NCBI GenBank assembly: GCA_902514875.1
Contig: CABXSY010000011.1
Span: 1 to 43,482 of the forward strand
Direction of reading: 5' to 3'
DNA length: 43,482 nucleotides
Origin: an uncultured Alphaproteobacteria bacterium
GTDB lineage: Bacteria; Pseudomonadota; Alphaproteobacteria; HIMB59; GCA-002718135
Each line of letters begins with the position of its first letter. The stretch's first letter is position 1. This document shows positions 34,633 through 42,287 of the stretch, piece after piece. Below the pieces are notes generated by a model. It saw nothing but the letters and a program-made list of their open reading frames with translations, was not told the DNA's origin and made no database searches. A program made the translations under genes and the position numbers.

Positions 34633-35868
34633 ATGAAAAAATTATTAATAGCTTTATTATTCTCTTTTGTTAGCACAAGTGCGTTTGCTGGTGGGCATTC
34701 ACCTTGTGGAGTAACAGATGGATCAATAAAGATTCTAGCAAACGAATTTACAACATACAGAATTTTCATGGATGAAGTAAAAAGTTGTGCAGGGGAAGGT
34801 GCAGATTTTTCTGTAACTCACTCCGTTGATCATAATAAATTACAAGTTGCAGCATTATCAGCTAACCCTGCTGAATTTTCTGCAAAACTTGTAACAAATG
34901 GTTCAATTACAACTTTAATGAACGATAATTTACTTCGTCCACTTGATGATTTAGTTGCTAAATACGGGAGTGCATTACAAGACAATCAAAAGATTGTGAT
35001 TGATGGAAAGATATATGCAATAGCTTTTATGGCTAACGCACAGCATCTTTGGTACAGAGAAAGTATTCTAAATGATTTAGGTATAGCTGTTCCTTCAACT
35101 TATGAAGAAGTAATTGCAGCTGCAGAAAAAATTAAGGCTTCTGGAAAAATGGCTAATCCATATGCCGGAGCATTCAAATCAGGATGGAATGTTGCTCAAG
35201 AGTTTGTAAATATGTACCTTGGTCATGGTGGTGAATTCTTCAAAGCTGGAACAGCAGAAGTAAGTATCAATAATGACAAAGGTGTAGCTGCTCTTAATAT
35301 GATGAAAAGACTAACAGAAGTTAGCAATCCAGATTTCTTAACTCAAGATACAAATGCAGTTAAAGAGGAGTGGGAATCAGGCAATGTTGCATTAATGCAT
35401 GTGTGGAACTCTGGCGCAGCATCATTATTAGATGATGAGGGCGATCAAATGATTAAAGCAGACACAAGACTTGCAAATTCTCCATCAGTTGGTGGAGGAA
35501 GTGTGCCTGCAACAACTCTTTGGTGGGATGGATTTGGAATTGCAACAAATACTTCTGATGAGAATGCAGAAGCATCATTTAGAGCTCTTCTTGGTGCAGC
35601 AACTTCAACAGAGATGGCAAATGCTAACCCTAATGCAACAATTTGGTTAATTGATGGTTATTCTCCTGGAGATACTGCTGGCCCAGTTGTTGATGCAGCT
35701 AACAGAGGTGCAGCACCTTATCCAAGCTTACCATACATGTCTTTATTGCATGGTGCCTTAAGCACAGAAATTGTTGAATTTCTTCAAGGTAATGAATCTG
35801 CTGAAAAAGCATTGGCTGATGTAGAAGCTGCTTATGTAGCAAAAGCTACTGAGCAAGGTTTTCTATAA
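34633..35868 (+). CDS. ABC transporter extracellular solute-binding protein (COG1653, sugar type)
   Basis: The 411-residue protein starts with a signal peptide (MKKLLIALLFSFVSTSAFAG, cleavage after AFA) and is exported to the periplasm. It matches family 1 (UgpB/MalE-like) binding proteins, with ILNDLGIAVPSTYEEVIAAAEKIK-type segments, GHGGEFFKAG, VALMHVWNSGAASLLDDEGD and LWWDGFGIATNTSDENAEA. Two cysteines near the N-terminus (SPCGVTDG and KSCAGEG) may form a disulfide. A strong AAGGGG ribosome-binding site, an operator palindrome upstream and a hairpin terminator downstream fit a highly expressed, substrate-induced binding protein. The ligand is unknown. Confidence 0.92.
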   Translation: MKKLLIALLFSFVSTSAFAGGHSPCGVTDGSIKILANEFTTYRIFMDEVKSCAGEGADFSVTHSVDHNKLQVAALSANPAEFSAKLVTNGSITTLMNDNLLRPLDDLVAKYGSALQDNQKIVIDGKIYAIAFMANAQHLWYRESILNDLGIAVPSTYEEVIAAAEKIKASGKMANPYAGAFKSGWNVAQEFVNMYLGHGGEFFKAGTAEVSINNDKGVAALNMMKRLTEVSNPDFLTQDTNAVKEEWESGNVALMHVWNSGAASLLDDEGDQMIKADTRLANSPSVGGGSVPATTLWWDGFGIATNTSDENAEASFRALLGAATSTEMANANPNATIWLIDGYSPGDTAGPVVDAANRGAAPYPSLPYMSLLHGALSTEIVEFLQGNESAEKALADVEAAYVAKATEQGFL

Positions 35869-35888
35869 ACCTTACAAGTAAATATGAT

Positions 35889-35920
35889 AAAGTGGAACAT
35901 TCTTATGTTCCACTTTTTTT
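35889..35920 (+). terminator. Intrinsic terminator/attenuator between binding-protein and permease genes
   Basis: A perfect 12-bp stem (AAAGTGGAACAT / ATGTTCCACTTT) with a TCTT loop is followed directly by further T residues, a textbook Rho-independent terminator. It lies inside the operon, so partial read-through would give more binding protein than permease. It also stabilises the 3' end of the binding-protein message. It is the clearest terminator in the window. Confidence 0.88.
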
Positions 35921-35933
35921 AGATAAAATTTAA

Positions 35934-36962
35934 ATGCCTCACAAAACATTTTTCTGGTTCTTCTTTCCAAGTGGTTTGGCCATGCTATTGTTTATAGGTC
36001 TTCCTATAATCTCAAGTTTTTTTCAATCCCTCCATATTGAACCTGAGCAAATCTTAATGGAAGTAGAAAAATGCGATCCATTTGGATGTAAGACTGAAAC
36101 CAAAGTAGATATTGAAGCCACTTCAAAACTACAAGAAGAACAACCTCTTGGAAGATTTAATGGTTTAGGAACATATGTAGATAGAAATCATTTAGCCTTT
36201 GATCAAATTAAAGAGGCTTGGAATAATTCTTCCTCAATGTCTGATTTTATAGATATCATGCTTAATTTACCATTTTATAAAGCACTTTTATTCACCCTTA
36301 CGTTTTGTTTTGCTGTTACACCTCCAGTCGTTGTTCTAGGTTTTATAGTTGCCTTAAGCATTAATACGCTTACAAAAAGTTTGAAGGGCCCAACTATTTT
36401 TGGTGTTATTCTTCCTATGATAGTTACACCCTTAATTGGATCACTCGTTTTATTCTGGATGATAGATGCAAAAGGTATCTTAGGATCAACAATTCAATAT
36501 TTATTTGATGATCCTAATTTATCATTAAAATCATCAAGCCAATTAACATGGATAACTTTAATTATTTATGGAATTTGGCATAATACTCCTTTTGCATTTG
36601 TTGTATTTTATGCTGCATTACAAACTGTTCCCCAAGATCCTATTGAAGCCGCAATCATTGATGGGGCCTCACGCTATGAAAGGGTAAGACATATAGTTAT
36701 TCCACACCTCTATCCAGTTGCAACATTTATTATATTAATTTGTCTCATGGATAATTTTAGAGTTCTTGAGCCTATAATTGGTTTCGCCGCAGAGGGAGTT
36801 GCTCAATCACTATCTTGGATGATTTACAATGACTTAAGAAGTGAAAACAAAATGTTATTTGGATCTGCAGGTGCTACATCTATGTTAACTATTATTGGAG
36901 TGGCCTTCTTGTTAACACCAGTTCTAATTAGAACTTGGAGAGAATTTAGAACAGAGAGATAA
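35934..36962 (+). CDS. ABC transporter permease 1 (UgpA/MalF-like) with long periplasmic loop
   Basis: The 342-residue inner-membrane permease has a first helix at about 8-30 and then a hydrophilic segment of about 80 residues (35-113) that contains a close Cys pair (EKCDPFGCKTE, C47 and C52). Five more helices follow. The ATPase-contacting EAA loop is DPIEAAIIDGASRYERVRHI-like, with IPHLYP after it. It follows the internal terminator by 13 bp, and permease 2 starts 1 bp after its stop. The binding-protein-dependent importer family is clear; the loop between the first two helices is longer than usual. Confidence 0.92.
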   Translation: MPHKTFFWFFFPSGLAMLLFIGLPIISSFFQSLHIEPEQILMEVEKCDPFGCKTETKVDIEATSKLQEEQPLGRFNGLGTYVDRNHLAFDQIKEAWNNSSSMSDFIDIMLNLPFYKALLFTLTFCFAVTPPVVVLGFIVALSINTLTKSLKGPTIFGVILPMIVTPLIGSLVLFWMIDAKGILGSTIQYLFDDPNLSLKSSSQLTWITLIIYGIWHNTPFAFVVFYAALQTVPQDPIEAAIIDGASRYERVRHIVIPHLYPVATFIILICLMDNFRVLEPIIGFAAEGVAQSLSWMIYNDLRSENKMLFGSAGATSMLTIIGVAFLLTPVLIRTWREFRTER

Positions 36963-36963
36963 T

Positions 36964-37845
36964 ATGGAATCAAAAATTAATAGATATTCAAAACAACTGA
37001 TTTTAATAAATAGTCTATTTATAATAATTTGGTTAGTAGTATCAGTTTTTCCTTTTATATGGACTTTTTGGGGCTCTTTTAAAGTGAAAGCTGATTTTTT
37101 TTCAAGAGCTGATTGGATGTTTGCTGTGACAGGAGTTAATACTTTAGTTGAGACAGGAGATACCTCAACAGTAAAAGCATATGTAGAATCTTGGACAGAG
37201 GGAGAATTTTGGAAAGCAACAATGAACACAGCTATTATTACTGTGTCTGTTGTAACTATTTCATTGTTTCTAGGAACATTAGGTGCTTATGCATTATCTA
37301 GATCAACATATAAATATACTTTTTGGATTTTAATTGCTGCCTTAATTTTCAGAGCAATGCCTCACATTACATTAGTCTCTGGTTATTTATTCCCTTTCTT
37401 TCAATTGAACGTATGGGGCATACTTCCAACCACAATAATTGTTTTAGTTGCAATCAACCAACCTTTTACATTATGGTTACTTTATTCTTTCTTTAAAACA
37501 GTTCCAAAAGAGTTAGATGAAAGTGCTCTAATTGATGGATGCACATATTTTCAAGCTTTTCGTTTTGTTATAATGCCTGTTATGTGGCCTGGTGTTGTTA
37601 CAGCAGGTTTATTTAGTATGATGTTAGCCTATAATGATTTCACAGTTACTTCACTTCTTTTAAATCAACAAAATTATACAATGGTCCCTAAAATTAATGC
37701 TTATTTAGGAACAATTGAACATAGTGGAAATTATATGTGGGCAGTCTCAAGTGTTGTATCAGCAACTGCACCACTATTTATGATAATCATGTTTTTCCAA
37801 AGACAGTTAATAAGTGGTTTAACTGCTGGAGCAGTAAAAGGCTAA
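36964..37845 (+). CDS. ABC transporter permease 2 (UgpE/MalG-like)
   Basis: The 293-residue permease has six membrane helices, the first at about 17-38. The EAA loop is PKELDESALIDGCTYFQAFR, followed by IMPVMWPGVVTAGLF. It pairs with permease 1 as the transmembrane heterodimer of a CUT1-type sugar importer. No ATPase (MsmK/UgpC type) follows; the next gene is the HAD-like one after 22 bp. A shared ATPase encoded elsewhere would have to power the transporter. Confidence 0.93.
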   Translation: MESKINRYSKQLILINSLFIIIWLVVSVFPFIWTFWGSFKVKADFFSRADWMFAVTGVNTLVETGDTSTVKAYVESWTEGEFWKATMNTAIITVSVVTISLFLGTLGAYALSRSTYKYTFWILIAALIFRAMPHITLVSGYLFPFFQLNVWGILPTTIIVLVAINQPFTLWLLYSFFKTVPKELDESALIDGCTYFQAFRFVIMPVMWPGVVTAGLFSMMLAYNDFTVTSLLLNQQNYTMVPKINAYLGTIEHSGNYMWAVSSVVSATAPLFMIIMFFQRQLISGLTAGAVKG

Positions 37846-37867
37846 TAGTAAATAAATTTCTAATATT

Positions 37868-38527
37868 ATGAAATATAAAGCACTTTTATTTGGATCTATA
37901 GGGACACTGATTGAATCTTCTAATATCCAACGTAATTCATTTAATGAAGCTTTTAAAGAAGCTGGTCTAGATTGGTATTGGGATGAGCAAGATTATAAAA
38001 TTTTATTAAAAAAATCTGGTGGTACAAAAAGAGTAGAAGATTTTGCTGAAAAAAATAATACTAATGTAAACGCTTCACAAATTAGAAATAGAAAAACAGA
38101 AATCTTTAGTTCATTCATTATTAAGAATAAACAAAAATTAAGAAAGAGTGTTGATGAAATAATTAAGTATACAAAAGATAACAATATTAAACTTGCTTTC
38201 TCAACTTCTACAACTTTAAATAATGTTGATGCAGTATTTGAAAGTCTTTCTAGTCAAATTGCTAAAGAAGATTTTGACTTTATTGGCAATAAATCATTTG
38301 TTAAAAATGAAAAACCCCATCCAGAAATATACAAAGTAACTTTAGATAAACTAAATTTACATCCAGAAGATTGTCTTGCAATAGAAGATACTCAAGAAAG
38401 CAGTAACTCTGCCGTAAACGCTGGAATTAAGTGTATAGGGTTTCCAGGCAATTATCACCTAGAAGATAATTTTCAGATGTGTATTAAAAAAATGAATTTA
38501 TTAGATCAATCAATTTTTTCATTGTAG
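37868..38527 (+). CDS. HAD-superfamily protein lacking the catalytic motif I aspartates
   Basis: The 219-residue protein resembles beta-phosphoglucomutase/CbbY-type HAD phosphatases. Motif II is intact (AFSTST, S112), as are motif III (K149 in NEKPHPEIY) and motif IV (AIEDTQES, E173-D174). Motif I, normally DxDGT with the nucleophile and acid-base aspartates, reads GSIGT (residues 9-13: LLFGSIGTLIES). A phosphoryl-aspartate mechanism is therefore not possible as drawn. The rest is well preserved, and the gene sits between the permease and SDR genes, so it is probably selected for a binding, regulatory or altered role rather than decaying. Confidence 0.82.
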   Translation: MKYKALLFGSIGTLIESSNIQRNSFNEAFKEAGLDWYWDEQDYKILLKKSGGTKRVEDFAEKNNTNVNASQIRNRKTEIFSSFIIKNKQKLRKSVDEIIKYTKDNNIKLAFSTSTTLNNVDAVFESLSSQIAKEDFDFIGNKSFVKNEKPHPEIYKVTLDKLNLHPEDCLAIEDTQESSNSAVNAGIKCIGFPGNYHLEDNFQMCIKKMNLLDQSIFSL

Positions 38528-38540
38528 ATAATCAGATCAA

Positions 38541-39308
38541 ATGTTTCTAAAAAATTTTAATGTAAAAAATAAGACTGCTCTTGTAACAGGATCAGGCAAA
38601 GGTATAGGTAAAGCATGTGCTATAGCGTTAGCAGAAGCAGGCGCAAGTGTAATTATTCTTAGTCGTACAGAAAAAGATCTTTTAATTGTTCAAAACAAAA
38701 TTAAAAAACTCAAAAAGAAATGTAGTTATTATGTGTGCGATGTAACTAATTTGAAAGAAATAAAAAAAATATTTTCTGAAATCAACAAATTAGACATTTT
38801 AGTAAATAATGCTGGCACAAACAGACCTGAATATTTTACCAAAATTAAAAGAATAGATATGAGTGAAGTGGTTGATCTTAATATTAAAGCATCATTCGAT
38901 ATTGCTCAATTAGCTACAAAAGTTATGCTTAAATCAAAAAATAGAAAAAAAATTGGTGGATCAATAATAAATATCTCTTCTCAATTAGGTAAAGTTGGAG
39001 CCCCTCTTAGAAGTGTTTATAATATGACCAAGTTCGGTATTGAAGGTCTTACCAAAGGGATGGCTATTGATTTGGCGAAACACAACATTAGAGTTAATTC
39101 CGTTTGTCCTACATTTGTTGAAACACCAATGGTAAAAAAATTTTTTAAAGATAAAAGTTTTAAAAATTCTGTTATTAAAAATATTCCTTTGGGCAAAGTA
39201 GCAACAGAAAGTGATATTGCTAGCGCTGTAGTTTATCTTGCATCAGATGCTGCATCAATGATGACTGGTTCATCATTAGTAATTGACGGAGGGTGGACTG
39301 CTAAATAA
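38541..39308 (+). CDS. Short-chain dehydrogenase/reductase
   Basis: The 255-residue classical SDR has the Rossmann motif TGSGKGIGKACAIAL (16-30), NNAG at 89-92, the catalytic S147 region (INISSQLG) and Y160-x3-K164 (SVYNMTKFG). It ends VIDGGWTAK. Such enzymes oxidise or reduce a hydroxyl/keto group of sugars, polyols or acyl substrates with NAD(P)H. Within the transporter operon it is likely the first or second enzyme acting on the imported compound. Its stop shares a base with the SnoaL-6 start (TAATG). Confidence 0.92.
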   Translation: MFLKNFNVKNKTALVTGSGKGIGKACAIALAEAGASVIILSRTEKDLLIVQNKIKKLKKKCSYYVCDVTNLKEIKKIFSEINKLDILVNNAGTNRPEYFTKIKRIDMSEVVDLNIKASFDIAQLATKVMLKSKNRKKIGGSIINISSQLGKVGAPLRSVYNMTKFGIEGLTKGMAIDLAKHNIRVNSVCPTFVETPMVKKFFKDKSFKNSVIKNIPLGKVATESDIASAVVYLASDAASMMTGSSLVIDGGWTAK

Positions 39309-40381
39309 TGATTTCCGATGACTTAAAAAATTTTTTTGTTGATTATCAAACTGCAACTCAAACATTTGATAAGAAGACAATTGAAAAATCTTTAAGTAAT
39401 TATTTTACTACGAATACATTATATAATTTTTGCTATCCTTTTGGAACTTTCAAAGGTTTAAATAGTTTTCTGTCTAAATGTATATTTCCATTATTTGAAA
39501 GTATGTCTGATTTAGAAAGAAGAGATATGATTGTTATGGCAGGAAAAACTCCTGAGGGAAAAAAGTGGATAGGAACAATGGGTAATTATATGGGGACCTT
39601 TTCCAAACCATACCTAGATATCCAACCAACAGGTAATTTAATCCATATGCGTTATCATGAATTTTTTCAAATTGAGGAAAATAAAATTAGTGAAATGCAA
39701 TGTATTTGGGACTTACCTGAGCTTATGATGCAAGCAAATGCATGGCCAATGGCTCCTCAGCTTGGTGCATTTTTATGTACTCCTGCACCAATGACTAGTG
39801 ATGGTTTATCTATAAAAGGAGAAAGGAAAGAAAACTTTGATCATGTAATAAATATGCTTCATGATTTATCGTTACATCCCAAAAATCCAGATCCAAAAAT
39901 TATGAATCTTGAAAAATATTGGCATCCAAATCTTAATTGGTATGGACCAGCAGGAATTGGAACGGGAAGAGGTATAGCTGGTTTTAGGCATTGGCATCAA
40001 ATTCCATTTTTAAGAGCAATGCCAGACAGAAAAGGAGGTTCATCCAATGAAAAATTAAAAATCGATGGAATGGAAGATTTACAAACACACTGGATACATG
40101 AAGGTAACTATGTTTGTGAAACAGGATGGCCTAATATGAGATTAACAATAACAAATGATGGATGGATGGGTATCGCTCCATCAAATCAACCACTTCAAAT
40201 GAGAAGTTTAGATTTTTGGAGAATTGAGGATGGTTTGATTAGAGAAAATTGGGTCTTAATTGATTTATTAGATATTTATAAACAAATTGGAATTGATGTA
40301 TTTGATAGAATTAGAGAATTTAATAAATCACGTCAAAAAGGTGAAATAAATCTTTCTTCTGGTTTAAAAACTTTAAAATAA
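39308..40381 (+). CDS. SnoaL-6: tandem SnoaL/NTF2-fold protein, type A
   Basis: The 357-residue protein has two SnoaL-like domains, about 1-150 and 195-345. Domain 1 carries GKKWIGTMGNYMGTFSKPYL and MRYHEFFQIEENKISEMQCI. The linker LCTPAPMTSDGL resembles that of SnoaL-3. Domain 2 has the type A motif YWHPNLNWYGPAGIGTGRGI and ends [20 protein letters not shown] with YKQIGIDVF. It is the last gene of the ABC transporter operon, which ties the SnoaL family directly to the imported substrate. It converges on the DMT permease gene, 7 bp apart. Confidence 0.84.
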   Translation: MISDDLKNFFVDYQTATQTFDKKTIEKSLSNYFTTNTLYNFCYPFGTFKGLNSFLSKCIFPLFESMSDLERRDMIVMAGKTPEGKKWIGTMGNYMGTFSKPYLDIQPTGNLIHMRYHEFFQIEENKISEMQCIWDLPELMMQANAWPMAPQLGAFLCTPAPMTSDGLSIKGERKENFDHVINMLHDLSLHPKNPDPKIMNLEKYWHPNLNWYGPAGIGTGRGIAGFRHWHQIPFLRAMPDRKGGSSNEKLKIDGMEDLQTHWIHEGNYVCETGWPNMRLTITNDGWMGIAPSNQPLQMRSLDFWRIEDGLIRENWVLIDLLDIYKQIGIDVFDRIREFNKSRQKGEINLSSGLKTLK

Positions 40382-40388
40382 TTTTTTA

Positions 40389-41246
40389 TTAGTTTTCTTT
40401 ATTAATAAAATAAGACGATAAAATTACGATTAATCCACCCATGATTGTAATCATTGATGGTATTTCATAAAATATTAAAAAAGTTAATAAAATTCCAAAA
40501 ACAGGAAATAAAGCGTAGAAAGGGAATACTCTATTTACAGGGTATGTCCTATATAGATAGAACATCGACATATGGGCCACCAATGATACAAAAATACCCG
40601 AATGTAAAATCAGTAACCAAGATTGAAAACTAATTTTTTTTATTTCATTTATTATTTGTCCTTCAAATATTGATGATGAAATAATTAATAATATAAATCC
40701 AACTATGCCCATTACTGCATTTGTGAGAGTAACTTCTAAATCTTTTAGGTATCTGGAAAATACCTGTGCACTAGCATAAAAGAAGGCCATTAACGTTATT
40801 AAGATTAACGCAAAAATTTCATTTCTTATTAATGGATCAAAGCCTAACAAAATAATTCCAAAAAAAGAAATAAATATAAGCACCCATTTTTTAATACTTA
40901 CTTTCTCTTTTAAAAAAAATGAGCTTAATAAAATTGCAAATGGTACAGCCAATTGAGAACCAATAATTATGGGAGAAACTATGTTTGCTTCATTTAAAGA
41001 TAATGTCATAAAGACATTTGCTAAAAAGCCCATAGAAATTGAAAAAAAGAGAAGTGGTAACCAGTATTTTTTTTCAGGAATTCTAAATCTCCAAAAGGGC
41101 AAAAGGCATATGAAAACTACTAACATTCTTAAACTTCCCATTAATAATGGGGGTACATTTTCATTAAAAATAACTTTCTGAACAGGGTAAGCACTTCCAA
41201 ATAAAAAAGTGATTATTAAAATTAAAAAGTAATGTCTTAAAAGCAT
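40389..41246 (-). CDS. EamA/DMT-family transporter
   Basis: The 285-residue protein has about ten membrane helices in two EamA repeats. It begins MLLRHYFLILIITFLFGSAY, and internal segments SFFLKEKVSIKKWVLIFISF and FLIFYEIPSMITIMGGLIVI occupy the repeat ends, where DMT exporters carry the typical G/E-rich signature. Members move amino acids, nucleotide sugars or other metabolites, often outward. It lies 23 bp downstream of pta on the same strand, so export of a product or by-product of sulfonate metabolism is conceivable but unsupported. Confidence 0.87.
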   Translation of the reverse strand: MLLRHYFLILIITFLFGSAYPVQKVIFNENVPPLLMGSLRMLVVFICLLPFWRFRIPEKKYWLPLLFFSISMGFLANVFMTLSLNEANIVSPIIIGSQLAVPFAILLSSFFLKEKVSIKKWVLIFISFFGIILLGFDPLIRNEIFALILITLMAFFYASAQVFSRYLKDLEVTLTNAVMGIVGFILLIISSSIFEGQIINEIKKISFQSWLLILHSGIFVSLVAHMSMFYLYRTYPVNRVFPFYALFPVFGILLTFLIFYEIPSMITIMGGLIVILSSYFINKEN

Positions 41247-41269
41247 TCGAGCTAAAATTTATTTACTGG

Positions 41270-42169
41270 TTAGTTATTTGCAGCAACTACAGCCGCCATA
41301 ATTGATGCAAGTTTAGAATTTTTACTATCTGCTCTACTAGGAACCACAACTGGTACTTTACCACCAATTACTATTCCTGCTGCACAAGCATTCATAAAAT
41401 AAACCATTATTTTGGACAAAGCATTTCCAGTTTCTAAATTAGGTACTAATAATACATCAGTATCACCAGCAACATCATTATTGATTCCTTTTATTCTAGC
41501 TGCTTCCTCAGAAACAGCATTATCAAAAGCAAGCGGTCCATGAATAAAAGCATTAATTTTTTCTTCTAACGCCAGTTCCATAACTTTTTTGGCATCAACT
41601 GAACTTGGCATACTATCAATTGGATCTTCTGTACCTGATAAAATCGCAACTTTTGGTTTACTAATATTTAATTTATTACAAAATTGCACAGCATTTTTAA
41701 GAATTTGTAATTTTATATCAACTCTTGGTAAAACATTTAAAGCGCCATCAGTAATAAAAAGGGGTTTTTTAAGTTGAGGTGTGGTCATATGCCAAATATG
41801 ACTTAATCTTCTACCATCAAGTAAATTAAATTCTTTTTTTAAATAAGAACGCATTAAAATATCAGTATGTAGGTTCCCCTTAATTATGATTTTACTTTTA
41901 TTTTCATTAGAAATTTGACAAGCAATTGAAGCACTATCCTCTTCATCTTTAGCCTCCACAATATTAAAATTTGAAATATCCAAATTTAAATTTTTCGCCG
42001 TTTCAGCAATTAAACTTTTATTTCCAATCAAAGTTGGATCGATGAGGTTCATATTTTTACCTTCAATTATAGCAGATAATATGCTTTCTTGATTGGGGCA
42101 CACAACAGCTGCGGGTATGTTAGGAGTCTCTAAAGCTTTACTTTTAAGATCTTCTGGTAATGTGCTCAT
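41270..42169 (-). CDS. pta: Phosphate acetyltransferase (PTA/PTB domain)
   Basis: The 299-residue protein is a stand-alone phosphate acetyl/butyryltransferase domain. It shows FITDGALNVLPRVDIKLQIL, KPKVAILSGTEDPIDSMPSS, INAFIHGPLAFDNAVSEEAA, GDTDVLLVPNLETGNALSKI and GIVIGGKVPVVVPSRADS. It would convert the acetyl phosphate made by Xsc to acetyl-CoA. In many sulfonate-degrading Alphaproteobacteria pta is next to xsc, whereas here it is next to an omega-amino-acid aminotransferase. Phosphate butyryltransferase is the alternative. Confidence 0.88.
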   Translation of the reverse strand: MSTLPEDLKSKALETPNIPAAVVCPNQESILSAIIEGKNMNLIDPTLIGNKSLIAETAKNLNLDISNFNIVEAKDEEDSASIACQISNENKSKIIIKGNLHTDILMRSYLKKEFNLLDGRRLSHIWHMTTPQLKKPLFITDGALNVLPRVDIKLQILKNAVQFCNKLNISKPKVAILSGTEDPIDSMPSSVDAKKVMELALEEKINAFIHGPLAFDNAVSEEAARIKGINNDVAGDTDVLLVPNLETGNALSKIMVYFMNACAAGIVIGGKVPVVVPSRADSKNSKLASIMAAVVAANN

Positions 42170-42287
42170 ATTTGATATTCTCTCTATACCACTGCTACAA
42201 TTTTTCCTATGATATTTCTTTATTGTGTAAGAAATATTCTTTGATTTATAGATAAATTCATATACTCAATCTTTAATAAGGAAAAAA

